Program-made: the position numbers and the translations under genes | The notes under the pieces: generated by a model | What the model was told of the DNA's origin: nothing | Databases searched by the model: none | The model's input: only the letters and a program-made list of their open reading frames with translations | Shown here: positions 34,229 through 43,201 of the stretch, in pieces | Layout of the letters: each line of letters starts with the position of its first letter | Position numbering within the stretch: the first letter of the stretch is position 1 | NCBI RefSeq assembly: GCF_030409325.1 | Contig: NZ_JAUFPR010000003.1 | Span: 372,001-436,000, forward strand | Length of the DNA stretch: 64,000 bases | From: Mucilaginibacter aquaedulcis | Lineage (GTDB): Bacteria > Bacteroidota > Bacteroidia > Sphingobacteriales > Sphingobacteriaceae | Reading direction: 5' to 3'

Positions 34229-34610
34229 TCATTTAAAAAACTCCCTTTTAAAAGTATTAGCGCATGAAAAGGTATGATTTAGAAACTTCGGATAGTTTAT
34301 CAACTCACCCTGACATCGCTGCGCTTGTCACCCCTCTCTTCGCCTGCGGCGGAAAGAGGGGATTTTTTCTTTGCCCTCTTTCCAGCGAAGCTGAAGAGAG
34401 GGCGGTCCAGCGAAGCGTAGACCGGGTGAGTCATTTGTGTACTATGTAGTTTCAATGATATGCTTTTGATTGGTTATTACCTATTACCAGAGGGAGTTTT
34501 TTGTTGAAGTCACCCCAAAAGGGTGACTTTCGGCTTTGAACAAACTGGAAACGATTTTACTTCATACAATTCAGTAAATTTAGCCTCTAAATATTGATTG
34601 ATCTTTAACA
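34229..34610. other. Intergenic region with an inverted-repeat element, no gene
   Basis: 382 bases between the hydrolase and the first M1 peptidase. Most is the inverted-repeat element at 34301-34433. After it come a small hairpin AAGTCACCC / GGGTGACTT (34508-34529) and the AT-rich M1 promoter region (TAAATTTA at 34575-34582, one base off TAnnTTTG). A 61-codon frame here is spurious. Confidence 0.7.
34301..34433. repeat. Directional inverted-repeat element, copy 2
   Basis: Left end AACTCACCCTGACATCGCTG, then CGCTTGTCACCCCTCTCTTC; right end is the inverted GGTCTACGC form ending ACCGGGTGAGTC. The centre shares TTCGCCTGCGGCGGAAAGAG with copy 1. Orientation is opposite to the element at 14898-15129. 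Confidence 0.7.
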
Positions 34611-36290
34611 ATGAACAACTCCCCGTTTACTAAACTACATCGCAAAATTGCCTTTTTTGCAGCGGTGCTATGCCTGCCGGTTATTTCCAGGGCACAACTG
34701 CTGGAAACTAAAATCAAATACACTCACGCTGATACGTTGCGTGGAACGCTTTCGCCATTGCGCAGCTGTTATGATATTAATTACTATCACCTCGATGTTA
34801 AGTTCAATATCGATCAGAAAGCTATCAGCGGCAGCAACCAGTTTAAATTTACCGCTACCCAGGATTTTACTAAACTACAGTTTGACCTGTTTGCCAATTT
34901 GAATGTTGATAAGGTGGTATATAAAGGCAAAAGCCTGCCATACACCCGTGAAGCCAACGCGGTTTTTGTAACCTTTCCGCAAACTATTACCCAGGGAAGT
35001 AAAGACGAATTTACCGTATTCTATTCCGGCAACCCTACCATAGCCAAAAACGCTCCCTGGGATGGCGGTATTGTATTTAAAAAAGATTCATTGGGTAAAC
35101 CCTGGGTGGCTACAGCCTGCGAGGGTGTGGGCGCCAGCATTTGGTGGCCCAATAAAGATCATCTGAGCGATGAGGTTGACAGCATGATGATCAGTATCAG
35201 CGTGCCCAAGGGCCTGAAAGATGTATCAAACGGTCGCCTGCGTAAAGTTACCGACCTTAAAAATGGCTATTCCCGCTTTGATTGGTTTGTAGCCAATCCT
35301 ATTAACAACTATGATGTAGCTGCCAATATTGGCGATTATGTACATTTTAGCGATAGTTATATGGGTGAAAAAGGAAAACTAAGTCTGGATTATTGGGTAC
35401 TGCCTGCCAGCCTTGAAAAAGCTAAGAAACAATTTGCAGCTAATGTAAAACCGATGCTTAAAGCCTTTGAACACTGGTTTGGCCCATATCCTTTTTATGA
35501 GGATGGGTATAAACTGGTTGAAACCCCGCACCTGGGTATGGAGCATCAGAGTGCAACAGCTTACGGTAACCACTACCTGAACGGATATTTGGGTCACGAT
35601 ATGTCGGGCACGGGCTGGGGCAGCAAATGGGATTACATCATTGTACACGAAAGCGGCCATGAATGGTTTGGCAACAACATCACCGGAAAAGACCTTGCCG
35701 ATATGTGGATACATGAAAGCTTTACCTGCTATTCCGAATCGTTGTTTGTGGAGGATAACTGGGGTAAAAAAGCCGGTCAGGAATATAACTACGGCATAAG
35801 AACAGGCATATCAAATGGAAGCCCCATTGTTGGCGTTTACAATGTGAATAAAGAAGGATCGGGAGATATGTACCCTAAGGGTGCCGTGCTCCTGAACATG
35901 GTACGTACTATTATTAACGACGATGAAAAATGGCGTAACATTTTGCGCGGGCTGGGCAGCACGTTTTACCACCAAACCGTTACTTATGATCAGGTGGTGA
36001 ATTATATTAATGAGCAATCGGGCAAAAACCTGCTTCCTGTTTTTGATCAGTACCTGCATTACCAAACCCTACCTACGCTTGAATTTGGTGTAAGAGATGG
36101 TAAACTCATGAGCCGCTGGATAGCTGATGCCAAAAACTTTACCATGCCTGTATTGGTACGGGTAAAAGGAGGCGAGTATAAATTTATTACCCCCACTACC
36201 CACTTTGCCCCTGTTGAATTGGAAGGTGCTACCAAAGACAATATTGAAGTTGATACCTTCAATTATTACATAGGTTTACTGAAAGATTAG
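34611..36290 (+). CDS. M1-family zinc metallopeptidase, copy A
   Basis: 559 residues. Probable signal peptide (hydrophobic 13-28, ending SRAQ). The N-terminal beta-saddle (about 50-240) precedes the gluzincin catalytic domain. The zinc site is HESGH with His346 and His350 and, 18 residues on, Glu369 in WIHESF: HExxH-x18-E. The exopeptidase loop usually reading GAMEN here reads GMEH (about 309-312). It is a short M1 without the C-terminal HEAT domain. A close paralogue lies 11 bp downstream of its stop (gap 36291-36313), so the two form a pair. Confidence 0.92.
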   Translation: MNNSPFTKLHRKIAFFAAVLCLPVISRAQLLETKIKYTHADTLRGTLSPLRSCYDINYYHLDVKFNIDQKAISGSNQFKFTATQDFTKLQFDLFANLNVDKVVYKGKSLPYTREANAVFVTFPQTITQGSKDEFTVFYSGNPTIAKNAPWDGGIVFKKDSLGKPWVATACEGVGASIWWPNKDHLSDEVDSMMISISVPKGLKDVSNGRLRKVTDLKNGYSRFDWFVANPINNYDVAANIGDYVHFSDSYMGEKGKLSLDYWVLPASLEKAKKQFAANVKPMLKAFEHWFGPYPFYEDGYKLVETPHLGMEHQSATAYGNHYLNGYLGHDMSGTGWGSKWDYIIVHESGHEWFGNNITGKDLADMWIHESFTCYSESLFVEDNWGKKAGQEYNYGIRTGISNGSPIVGVYNVNKEGSGDMYPKGAVLLNMVRTIINDDEKWRNILRGLGSTFYHQTVTYDQVVNYINEQSGKNLLPVFDQYLHYQTLPTLEFGVRDGKLMSRWIADAKNFTMPVLVRVKGGEYKFITPTTHFAPVELEGATKDNIEVDTFNYYIGLLKD

Positions 36291-36313
36291 TTTCTAATTA
36301 ATTGATTATTAAC

Positions 36314-37987
36314 ATGCGAAATAAGAATTTATATATATATCTGTTTACCGCTTTACTGGTAGGCATTTGCTTATCGCCTGCCCAGGCCCAGCTTGGTGCA
36401 AACCGCGAAACTTTTACCCGGGCCGATAGCCTGCGCGGCAGCTTAACGCCGCTGCGTACCTGTTACGATATTAACTACTATCACCTGGATGTGAAGTTTA
36501 ACATCGATCAAAAATTTATCAGCGGCAGCAACCTGTTTAAGTTTACCGCTACACAGGATTTCACCAAACTACAGTTTGATCTGTTTGCTAATTTAAAGGT
36601 TGATAAGATTGTTTATAAAGGGCAGGAATTGCCGTATACACGAGAGTTTAACGCGGTGTTTGTTACTTTTCCACAAACTATAACCAAAGGCAGTGTTGAT
36701 GGGTTTACCGTGTTTTATTCGGGCAACCCCACTATTGCCAAACGTGCTCCATGGGATGGTGGCGTTGTGTTCACTACCGACTCATTGGGTAAGCCGTGGG
36801 TAGCTACTGCCTGCCAGGGCATAGGAGCCAGTATATGGTGGCCAACCAAAGATCATCAATATGATGAGGTAGACAGCGCACTGATCAGTATCAGTGTGCC
36901 TAATGGTTTAAAAGATGTATCAAACGGCCGCCTTCGCAAGGTAACCAAACTAAAAGATGGCTATACCCGGTTCGATTGGTTTGTGGCCAATCCTATCAAC
37001 AATTACGATATTGAAGCCAACATTGGCGACTACGTACATTACGATGGCACTTATGCCGGTGAAAAGGGTAAGCTAACGCTTGACTATTGGCCGCTGAGCT
37101 ATAACATTAACAAAGCCAAAAAGCAATGGGGCGAAAATGCTCCTAAAATGCTTAAAGCCTTTGAACACTGGTTTGGTCCATATCCTTTTTATGAAGATGG
37201 CTACAAACTGGTTGAAACTCCGCACCTGGGGATGGAGCATCAAAGCGGTACAGCTTACGGAAATCATTACAAAAACGGCTACCTGGGTCGTGATTTGTCA
37301 GGTACAGGCTGGGGCCTAAAATGGGACTTTATTGTGGTACATGAAAGCGGGCACGAGTGGTTTGGCAACAATATTACCTCCAAAGATGTTGCTGATATGT
37401 GGATCCATGAAAGCTTTACCAACTACTCCGAATCATTATTTATTGAAGAGTATTACGGCAAACAAGCCGGGCAGGAATATGTGCATGGCACCCGTATGGC
37501 CATCCAAAATGACAGGCCGATTGTTGGCCCCTATGGTGTAAACCGTGAAGGATCAGGCGATATGTACTACAAAGGGGGCAACATGCTCAATATGATTCGC
37601 ACCATTATTAACGATGATGAAAAATGGCGTAACATCCTGCGCGGCTTAGGCAGTACATTTTATCACCAAACCGTTACTTATGACCAGATAGTGAACTACA
37701 TTAATCAGCAAAGCGGCATAAACTTATCTCCTGTATTTGATCAGTATCTGCATTATAAAAACATCCCTATACTGGAGTTTATAACCAGAAATGGTAGAAC
37801 ACTTTGCCGCTGGGCAAGCGTTAATGCCCCGGCATTCAATATGCCGGTAAAGGTAAAAGTAAAGGGCGGCGATTATAAATTCATTACCCCAACCACCCGC
37901 TTTACTCCTGTAGATTTAGAGGGTGCTACCGCCAGCAATATTGAGGTAGATACTTTCAATTATTACATCGGTGTAATGATCGATTAA
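36314..37987 (+). CDS. M1-family zinc metallopeptidase, copy B (tandem paralogue)
   Basis: 557 residues from the ATG at 36314 (an in-frame TTG lies 12 bp earlier). It resembles copy A along its whole length, with most blocks identical (TATQDFTKLQFDLFANL, GTAYGNHY, ILRGLGSTFYHQTVTYDQ). The zinc motif HESGHEWFGN and the downstream WIHESFTNYSE Glu are intact and the GMEH variant is shared. Differences concentrate in the signal peptide, the 270-290 linker and the C-terminal 60 residues. Recent tandem duplication is the simplest explanation. Confidence 0.92.
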   Translation: MRNKNLYIYLFTALLVGICLSPAQAQLGANRETFTRADSLRGSLTPLRTCYDINYYHLDVKFNIDQKFISGSNLFKFTATQDFTKLQFDLFANLKVDKIVYKGQELPYTREFNAVFVTFPQTITKGSVDGFTVFYSGNPTIAKRAPWDGGVVFTTDSLGKPWVATACQGIGASIWWPTKDHQYDEVDSALISISVPNGLKDVSNGRLRKVTKLKDGYTRFDWFVANPINNYDIEANIGDYVHYDGTYAGEKGKLTLDYWPLSYNINKAKKQWGENAPKMLKAFEHWFGPYPFYEDGYKLVETPHLGMEHQSGTAYGNHYKNGYLGRDLSGTGWGLKWDFIVVHESGHEWFGNNITSKDVADMWIHESFTNYSESLFIEEYYGKQAGQEYVHGTRMAIQNDRPIVGPYGVNREGSGDMYYKGGNMLNMIRTIINDDEKWRNILRGLGSTFYHQTVTYDQIVNYINQQSGINLSPVFDQYLHYKNIPILEFITRNGRTLCRWASVNAPAFNMPVKVKVKGGDYKFITPTTRFTPVDLEGATASNIEVDTFNYYIGVMID

Positions 37988-38000
37988 AATCAAAAAAGAT

Positions 38001-38058
38001 TATCAGGTTGATTAAGGATTGATAAGTTCGTTCCCTGATCAACCTGATTTTTTTTATC
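38001..38058 (+). terminator. Terminator of the M1 pair
   Basis: TATCAGGTTGAT pairs with ATCAACCTGATT about 25 nt later and is followed by TTTTTTT. Confidence 0.75.
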
Positions 38059-38063
38059 TCCCG

Positions 38064-40268
38064 TTATTCAATTATCACTTTACTGGCATATTTCTTCCCG
38101 CCGTAAACCACGTTAAGAATATAGATTCCCTTGCTCAAAAACGAGCTGTTGATGCTCAGGTTGTTTTCGCCCGTATTAATTTTTATCGATGAACCATATA
38201 CTTTTCGGCCCGAAAAGTTGGTAATGCTCACTTCGCCGGAATTTTGTACAAGGGAGTTAAACTTCACATTCAAAACATTTTTAGCCGGGTTAGGGAATAC
38301 CTGCACCGCATTAGCAGTATTATCAGCTGGCGCACTTTCCAAAGAATCGGTAACAGCCAATTTTGTAGCCGCCGGCTGTATATAAGGCGACAACCTGTTG
38401 CAGGAAATTGGTATTTCCATAACACCGCTGGGTAACTGCCAGCTAACCGATAAATTATCGCCGGCCGTTCCCTCCTTTTGCAAAGCCTCTATATAATACT
38501 TGGTATTAGCCTTCAAAGCTATAGCAACCGATTTTTGCGATGAAAACTTGGTGTATTGCCTTGAAAGCGTAGAGGTAGCTACCGAAGCTATTTTCCTTTT
38601 ATGTGTGGTAGTTGCATCAGTGCTCAGCCAAAGTTCGGCGGCATCGTCTGCGGCTATAAAAAAGGTATAATTACCGGTTGTAGGCGGAGTAACAAAACCC
38701 CGCACGCGTGCACCAAAGTTTTCCCCGGCATTCAGCGGAGCTTCAAATGATGTTAGTTTGGTGGTAGTTGTTGGCTTATTTGGATAGTTAGCGTTCTTGG
38801 TTAAATCGCTCACCAGCTTGCCCGGAATATTACTATACTGCTCGCGGGTGATGTAAGCCCCGCTTCCGCAGGCTGGGGCCAGAGGCAGATCTACCTTCCA
38901 TATTTTGGGCGATGAGCCGCCATATTCCAGCACATAAATGCTGTTGCCTACCATCTCCGCATCAACAGGGTTATTAAATTTCCAGGCTATACGATTTGTT
39001 TGTATCTTATAATTATCGGTTGTAGCATCATATATGAACTGGATATGCAGCAGATCCTGTCCTGGGTCTGAGAACGGGCCTATCTCTGTTGATGTTGGGG
39101 TAACACCGGCTGTCCATCCTAATATAAAACCGTGACCTTTAAATTCATCTGTCAGCAAGCTGTCGCGATCAAACACCAACCCCAGTGGCGAACGGTGACT
39201 GGTAAAGGTGGTCATTTTTAAACCAGATTGATTAGCGTCCAGAATAGCACCGGTTGTGGCATCCCTGAATTTGGCCCCATCCGGGCCAAGGTTTACAATA
39301 CCGGGGGTAAATACCCGGCCCGGGTTTTTGGGATAATTAGGGTCGTTATAAAAAAATCCTTTTTTGGCGCCGTTGCAATTTGGGTTCAACAACTTATCAG
39401 CAGCCGGGTTATAACCCGCAAACTGCATCGGTGTTACATTGCCCCCCAAATTCCAGGGAAAGCCATAAAAATGCCCCTGCCTTATCCAGTTCAGCTCATC
39501 AGGATCATCCCTGTCGCCGGAGTTTTCACAACCGTATAAATTGCCTTCGGGGCCAAAGGCCAGATCAAAACTATTGCGTGTACCATCAGCATATAAATAT
39601 CCAAGGCTGGCCAGCTTCGCCGAATCATTAGGTAATGTCAGGTTGGCCGAATTAATAGGTATCCTGAATATGGCTGATGTAAGTGGTTCTTCCCTGAGGC
39701 CCGGTGCCAAGCCTTTTCGGGTTTGTATCTCACCATGATCTGTTCTTGAGCCGCTGCTGATAAACAAATAATTACTATCCGGGCTTACCGCCATACCACT
39801 GTAGCCATGATTGTAAGCGGTATTGGTATAGCCATATTTTTGGGTGGTCATCACCAGGCTCCAGGTTCTTTTACCCGAGGTTTGCAGTACCCCCTTCGCA
39901 ATTCTGCCCTCATAACTTATGCTATCGGCATTCCGGTTTCCTATTAAAAACAAGCTTTTCCCTTTAAAGGCCATGCCCTGTAGCAGCGTAATACCATGAT
40001 CGGCCTTGGATGCCCTTAAAACACTGCTGTAGGTTCCATTATTATTTAAAACCTCGTACACATTACCGTTTTGATTCACAAAAAATAAATGCCCGGATAC
40101 AGGGTCGCGCGCCAGGCGGGAGCAACCGGCGGGTACGTTTAAAAGTTTGGTAACTTTAATATCGCTGCGCAGGGCAACGGGCACATTTTGCGCCTTCAGG
40201 CCAGTGGTTAAACATAGCCCAAGCGATAAAACTAATAAGCATAGCTTAGTTTGTAGGTTTGCTTTCAT
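38064..40268 (-). CDS. PQQ-type sugar dehydrogenase with PA14 domain and T9SS sorting tail
   Basis: 734 residues. Signal peptide to about residue 26 (LTTGLKAQ). A six-bladed soluble glucose/sorbosone dehydrogenase-like propeller (about 30-450) includes LYGCENSGDRDDPDELNWI and DAEMVGNSIYVLEYGG. A PA14 carbohydrate-binding-like domain (about 490-625) has GNYTFFIAADDAAELWLS and WQLPSGVMEIPI. The last 80 residues are a type A T9SS sorting domain: VQVFPNPAKNVLNVKF, ITNFSGRKV, LSKGIYILNV and KVIIE. The tail predicts outer-membrane transit by the Gld/Spr/Por machinery encoded nearby. PQQ dependence and substrate are inferred. Confidence 0.85.
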   Translation of the reverse strand: MKANLQTKLCLLVLSLGLCLTTGLKAQNVPVALRSDIKVTKLLNVPAGCSRLARDPVSGHLFFVNQNGNVYEVLNNNGTYSSVLRASKADHGITLLQGMAFKGKSLFLIGNRNADSISYEGRIAKGVLQTSGKRTWSLVMTTQKYGYTNTAYNHGYSGMAVSPDSNYLFISSGSRTDHGEIQTRKGLAPGLREEPLTSAIFRIPINSANLTLPNDSAKLASLGYLYADGTRNSFDLAFGPEGNLYGCENSGDRDDPDELNWIRQGHFYGFPWNLGGNVTPMQFAGYNPAADKLLNPNCNGAKKGFFYNDPNYPKNPGRVFTPGIVNLGPDGAKFRDATTGAILDANQSGLKMTTFTSHRSPLGLVFDRDSLLTDEFKGHGFILGWTAGVTPTSTEIGPFSDPGQDLLHIQFIYDATTDNYKIQTNRIAWKFNNPVDAEMVGNSIYVLEYGGSSPKIWKVDLPLAPACGSGAYITREQYSNIPGKLVSDLTKNANYPNKPTTTTKLTSFEAPLNAGENFGARVRGFVTPPTTGNYTFFIAADDAAELWLSTDATTTHKRKIASVATSTLSRQYTKFSSQKSVAIALKANTKYYIEALQKEGTAGDNLSVSWQLPSGVMEIPISCNRLSPYIQPAATKLAVTDSLESAPADNTANAVQVFPNPAKNVLNVKFNSLVQNSGEVSITNFSGRKVYGSSIKINTGENNLSINSSFLSKGIYILNVVYGGKKYASKVIIE

Positions 40269-40584
40269 GATAAGGACGTTTATAATATTGTTAAATCAGG
40301 TAGATCAGCAATATTGATGGGTATAGGTTTATAAAGAAGGAGCGGCTTATTTATTCAGGTATCTTGTTTTCACTTATAAAACCACACGCAATCATATTTA
40401 TTTAATAGGGAATAATATGAATACAAGTTACTATGAATAATACCGTAATTTGTTGATTTATAACTATTGTATAATAAAATGTGCTAATTTCTCACATCAG
40501 GAAAATAGATTATCTTTAATTTTATTTTCAACTTTTTGCAACCAAAGCGCATTGCCTGCGTCTTATTACCAAATACTAAACAAC
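40269..40584. other. AT-rich divergent promoter region, nothing specific
   Basis: 316 bases between the T9SS cargo gene and the DUF2807 gene. A frame is open upstream of the latter, but no gene is credible. I see no repeat and no exact TAnnTTTG. Confidence 0.6.
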
Positions 40585-41316
40585 ATGAAATCACTAACTA
40601 AACTATTACTGGCTATCGCCCTCACTACAGGTACCATAGGCTACACCATTGCAAAAGCAAACACTATAATTATCAATACTCAAAATACTGAAGACCGCCA
40701 TCTATCCGGATTTAGTTCTGTTGATGTTGGAGGTTCTTTCGATGTAATCATTACCCAAGGATCCACAGAATCTGTTAAGGTTACGGCCCCATCAGATATC
40801 ATGAACCGTATTATTACCGAGGTTGAAGGCGGCGTATTAAAAATACATACCAAAAATGGATCGGACTGGAACAACATGTTTGGCCATAAAAAAATAGTTG
40901 TTTATGTTTCGGCTAAAACATTGAATGGTGTTACCCTTTCAGGCTCTGGCGATGTTAAGTTTGATCAGGGAGTTCGTGCTAACTCATTTAAACTTAAACT
41001 TTCAGGCTCTGGCGATCTGAGCGGAAAGCTGGATGTTAAAACTTTAGAAACCAGCTTATCTGGCTCGGGCGATATCAAGATCAGCGGCAGGGCCGATGAG
41101 TCAAGTGTGAGTATTGTAGGCTCAGGGGATTTTTCAGGGAAGGAACTCGTTACCAATTCAACCTCTATCCGTGTTGCAGGTTCTGGCGATGCCAAAGTAA
41201 ATGTTAACCAAAAACTGGATGCCTCTGTTGTAGGCTCGGGTGATATATACTACACCGGCAGCGTTAAAACAATTAACAGTTCAAAAGCAGGCAGCGGCGA
41301 AATTCACCGGATGTAA
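40585..41316 (+). CDS. Head GIN (DUF2807) domain protein with SGSGD repeats
   Basis: 243 residues from the ATG at 40585, which yields a signal peptide (MKSLTKLLLAIALTTGTIGYTIAKA). The opening RHLSGFSSVDVGGSFDVIITQGST is typical of the head GIN (DUF2807) family. Seven turns of an about 18-residue repeat with SGSGD, GSGD or GSGE follow, predicting a right-handed beta-helix. It is exported, probably at the outer membrane or periplasm. Function unknown. Confidence 0.85.
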   Translation: MKSLTKLLLAIALTTGTIGYTIAKANTIIINTQNTEDRHLSGFSSVDVGGSFDVIITQGSTESVKVTAPSDIMNRIITEVEGGVLKIHTKNGSDWNNMFGHKKIVVYVSAKTLNGVTLSGSGDVKFDQGVRANSFKLKLSGSGDLSGKLDVKTLETSLSGSGDIKISGRADESSVSIVGSGDFSGKELVTNSTSIRVAGSGDAKVNVNQKLDASVVGSGDIYYTGSVKTINSSKAGSGEIHRM

Positions 41317-41336
41317 AGGTGAGTCGAATATGTGCC

Positions 41337-41380
41337 ATACAAAAAAGGCGATGGAATTAATTCCATCGCCTTTTTTGTAT
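41337..41380. terminator. Bidirectional terminator between convergent genes
   Basis: ATACAAAAAAGGCGATGGAA / TTCCATCGCCTTTTTTGTAT, a perfect 20-bp stem, with U-runs on both strands, serving the DUF2807 gene (+) and DUF2490 gene (-). Confidence 0.9.
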
Positions 41381-41394
41381 GTGTATTGCAGTGA

Positions 41395-42123
41395 TTAAAA
41401 CCTGGTATAAAAAGCCAATTGCGCTACGTGGTTAAGCGTATAGCTTTCGGCTTGTTTTATGTATTGGTTAAGGTAACCTATTTCTACATCAAACATTTTG
41501 CTGACGCGGTAGCCTATGGCAACGTATGCCCTGTTTTGATCAAAGAAGTGTTTATTTACTTTGTTCTTGTTTTGCAGGTTAACAAATACCTCATTTTGTA
41601 AAGCCAGGAAAGGGCCTTTGGTAAACACTGTCGAATCGTTTTTAAACGGAATTACCCCGCGGGCAAAATACCTGAAACGCTGTGAAAAATAATCGTCGTT
41701 TTTATTGTTAGCTGTTTGGCCTAAAAAGCGCTGCTCCAGGCGCAAACGGTGCGATACAGCGATTTGTTTACCCAGTTTATGCGAGTAAGTATATTGTTGC
41801 CAGATGCGGTGTTCGGGCCTGAAGGTTTTATCACCTGCAGGGGTACGGCCATTGGTGGCTATGTAGGCGTAACCCAATGCAGCTACTTTATTGTTGGCAA
41901 AATAGTAATTGGCCGACGGGCGCAGGAGGATATGCTTGAGATAACTCAATTCATCATGTGAGCGAAATTGCCCGTCAAATGAATACCCCCAATGCTCTGA
42001 AAGCCGCTGGCTGTGGAACAGGGCCGCCCATCCCGAAAACTGGTTATCTTGCGCGTATAGTTTTGTTGCAGGAACTATAAACAGCAGAACAAGAAGAACC
42101 GATAATTTTTGTTTCAATTGCAT
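41395..42123 (-). CDS. DUF2490 outer-membrane beta-barrel protein
   Basis: 242 residues with a signal peptide ending KLYAQ. The pattern of amphipathic strands (GYSFDGQFRSHDEL, LLRPSANYYFANNKVAALGYAY, AVSHRLRLEQRF, YVAIGYRVSKMFDVEIGYLNQY) and terminal FYTRF fit the DUF2490 family of small barrels. Function unknown. It is followed upstream by another envelope gene on the same strand after 42 bp, so the three minus genes here may be one operon. Confidence 0.8.
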   Translation of the reverse strand: MQLKQKLSVLLVLLFIVPATKLYAQDNQFSGWAALFHSQRLSEHWGYSFDGQFRSHDELSYLKHILLRPSANYYFANNKVAALGYAYIATNGRTPAGDKTFRPEHRIWQQYTYSHKLGKQIAVSHRLRLEQRFLGQTANNKNDDYFSQRFRYFARGVIPFKNDSTVFTKGPFLALQNEVFVNLQNKNKVNKHFFDQNRAYVAIGYRVSKMFDVEIGYLNQYIKQAESYTLNHVAQLAFYTRF

Positions 42124-42165
42124 AGTATATATTTATTTGTTGTAAGGTTAATTACTATGTATTAC

Positions 42166-43194
42166 TTAGTCTTTAAAACGCAGCAGCGTTTGCCGGCCAA
42201 GGTCAAACGTAACCCTGAAGGCTTCCTGGTTGCTCATGGCATATCCGGGCACCTGGTGAAAACTTAAAATAAACTGTCCTTTTATGCGCTTATAAAAAAA
42301 CGGCGTGTATATCAGGTCAAGCCGGTTGTAGGTTTTAAACTGATAAAACGAATCGCCATAAATAATGTGGCTGCCGTCGCCTTTATAAAACTCATCATAT
42401 AAAGCAAACTGATGCCAGCCTAAATACGCGCTTGATATAAAGCCTTTCGGTTTTTGAAAACCATCAATACCCCGTGTACGCTCAAACGACATCATACCAC
42501 CTGCCTCGATACTTAACGAATCTAAAACGGTTTTATGACTGAAGTCGAGCCCTAAACGTATTTGCCCGCCGCCATTATCCTGAATATGGTCATTAGGGAT
42601 AGGTATACCCGGACCGGCATCATGCAATAATAAAAAATAGTGCGATACATAAAAAGGGCCATAAAGGCTTGGTTTGTATTTACCGGAAAAGCCAAATAAA
42701 AACTCTTCGCGTTCGGTATCGGTTTGGCGGCTTACCCAATCAATCCAGCCGGTTTCGGTAAAGTGCTCGTTGTGTACGCGTGCCAGTAAACCTTCTACAT
42801 TGGGGCGGTAATAACGCAGGGTATCATTCAATAAGGCACGGGGGTAATCATCAAGCAAACCTTCGCGCGGAAAAGCACCCGCGTTAAAGAGCCAGTTTTT
42901 ACCTGTGTAGCTGTAATAAGCTACAGGATTAACCTTTAAAAAATAAGGCTGGGCGCCAAATTCATGCAGGGCATTGGCACCTACAATAAAATGGTGAACA
43001 CTATCAATATTTAAACCCATATCAAGCTCGGTACGCACACCAGAGTAAGTACGGGATCTTAATACAAATGGCTTATACTCGCGATTATCTAAAAAGCCCA
43101 TTCCGTTAAAGTGAATATCGAGGCTGTTTTGTGCCAGTGCAGCCGTGCTGCTTATGATAGTGAAAATTGCTAAAAGGTATAGTTTTTTAAGCAT
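42166..43194 (-). CDS. Predicted outer-membrane beta-barrel protein, unknown family
   Basis: 342 residues. Signal peptide MLKKLYLLAIFTIISSTAALA, then alternating aromatic/polar strands (GVRTELDMGLNIDSVHHFIVGA, QIRLGLDFSHKT, RIKGQFILSFHQVPGY) and a terminal FDLGRQTLLRFKD. It reads like a small porin, but I do not recognise the family. It starts 8 bp after the stop of the upstream GT39 gene, which suggests translational coupling and possibly a shared role in envelope sugar traffic. Confidence 0.65.
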   Translation of the reverse strand: MLKKLYLLAIFTIISSTAALAQNSLDIHFNGMGFLDNREYKPFVLRSRTYSGVRTELDMGLNIDSVHHFIVGANALHEFGAQPYFLKVNPVAYYSYTGKNWLFNAGAFPREGLLDDYPRALLNDTLRYYRPNVEGLLARVHNEHFTETGWIDWVSRQTDTEREEFLFGFSGKYKPSLYGPFYVSHYFLLLHDAGPGIPIPNDHIQDNGGGQIRLGLDFSHKTVLDSLSIEAGGMMSFERTRGIDGFQKPKGFISSAYLGWHQFALYDEFYKGDGSHIIYGDSFYQFKTYNRLDLIYTPFFYKRIKGQFILSFHQVPGYAMSNQEAFRVTFDLGRQTLLRFKD

Positions 43195-43201
43195 GGGGTA
43201 A

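Noticed and set aside
34264..34449. 61-codon frame after the S15 hydrolase
   Set aside because: It consists almost wholly of the inverted-repeat element.
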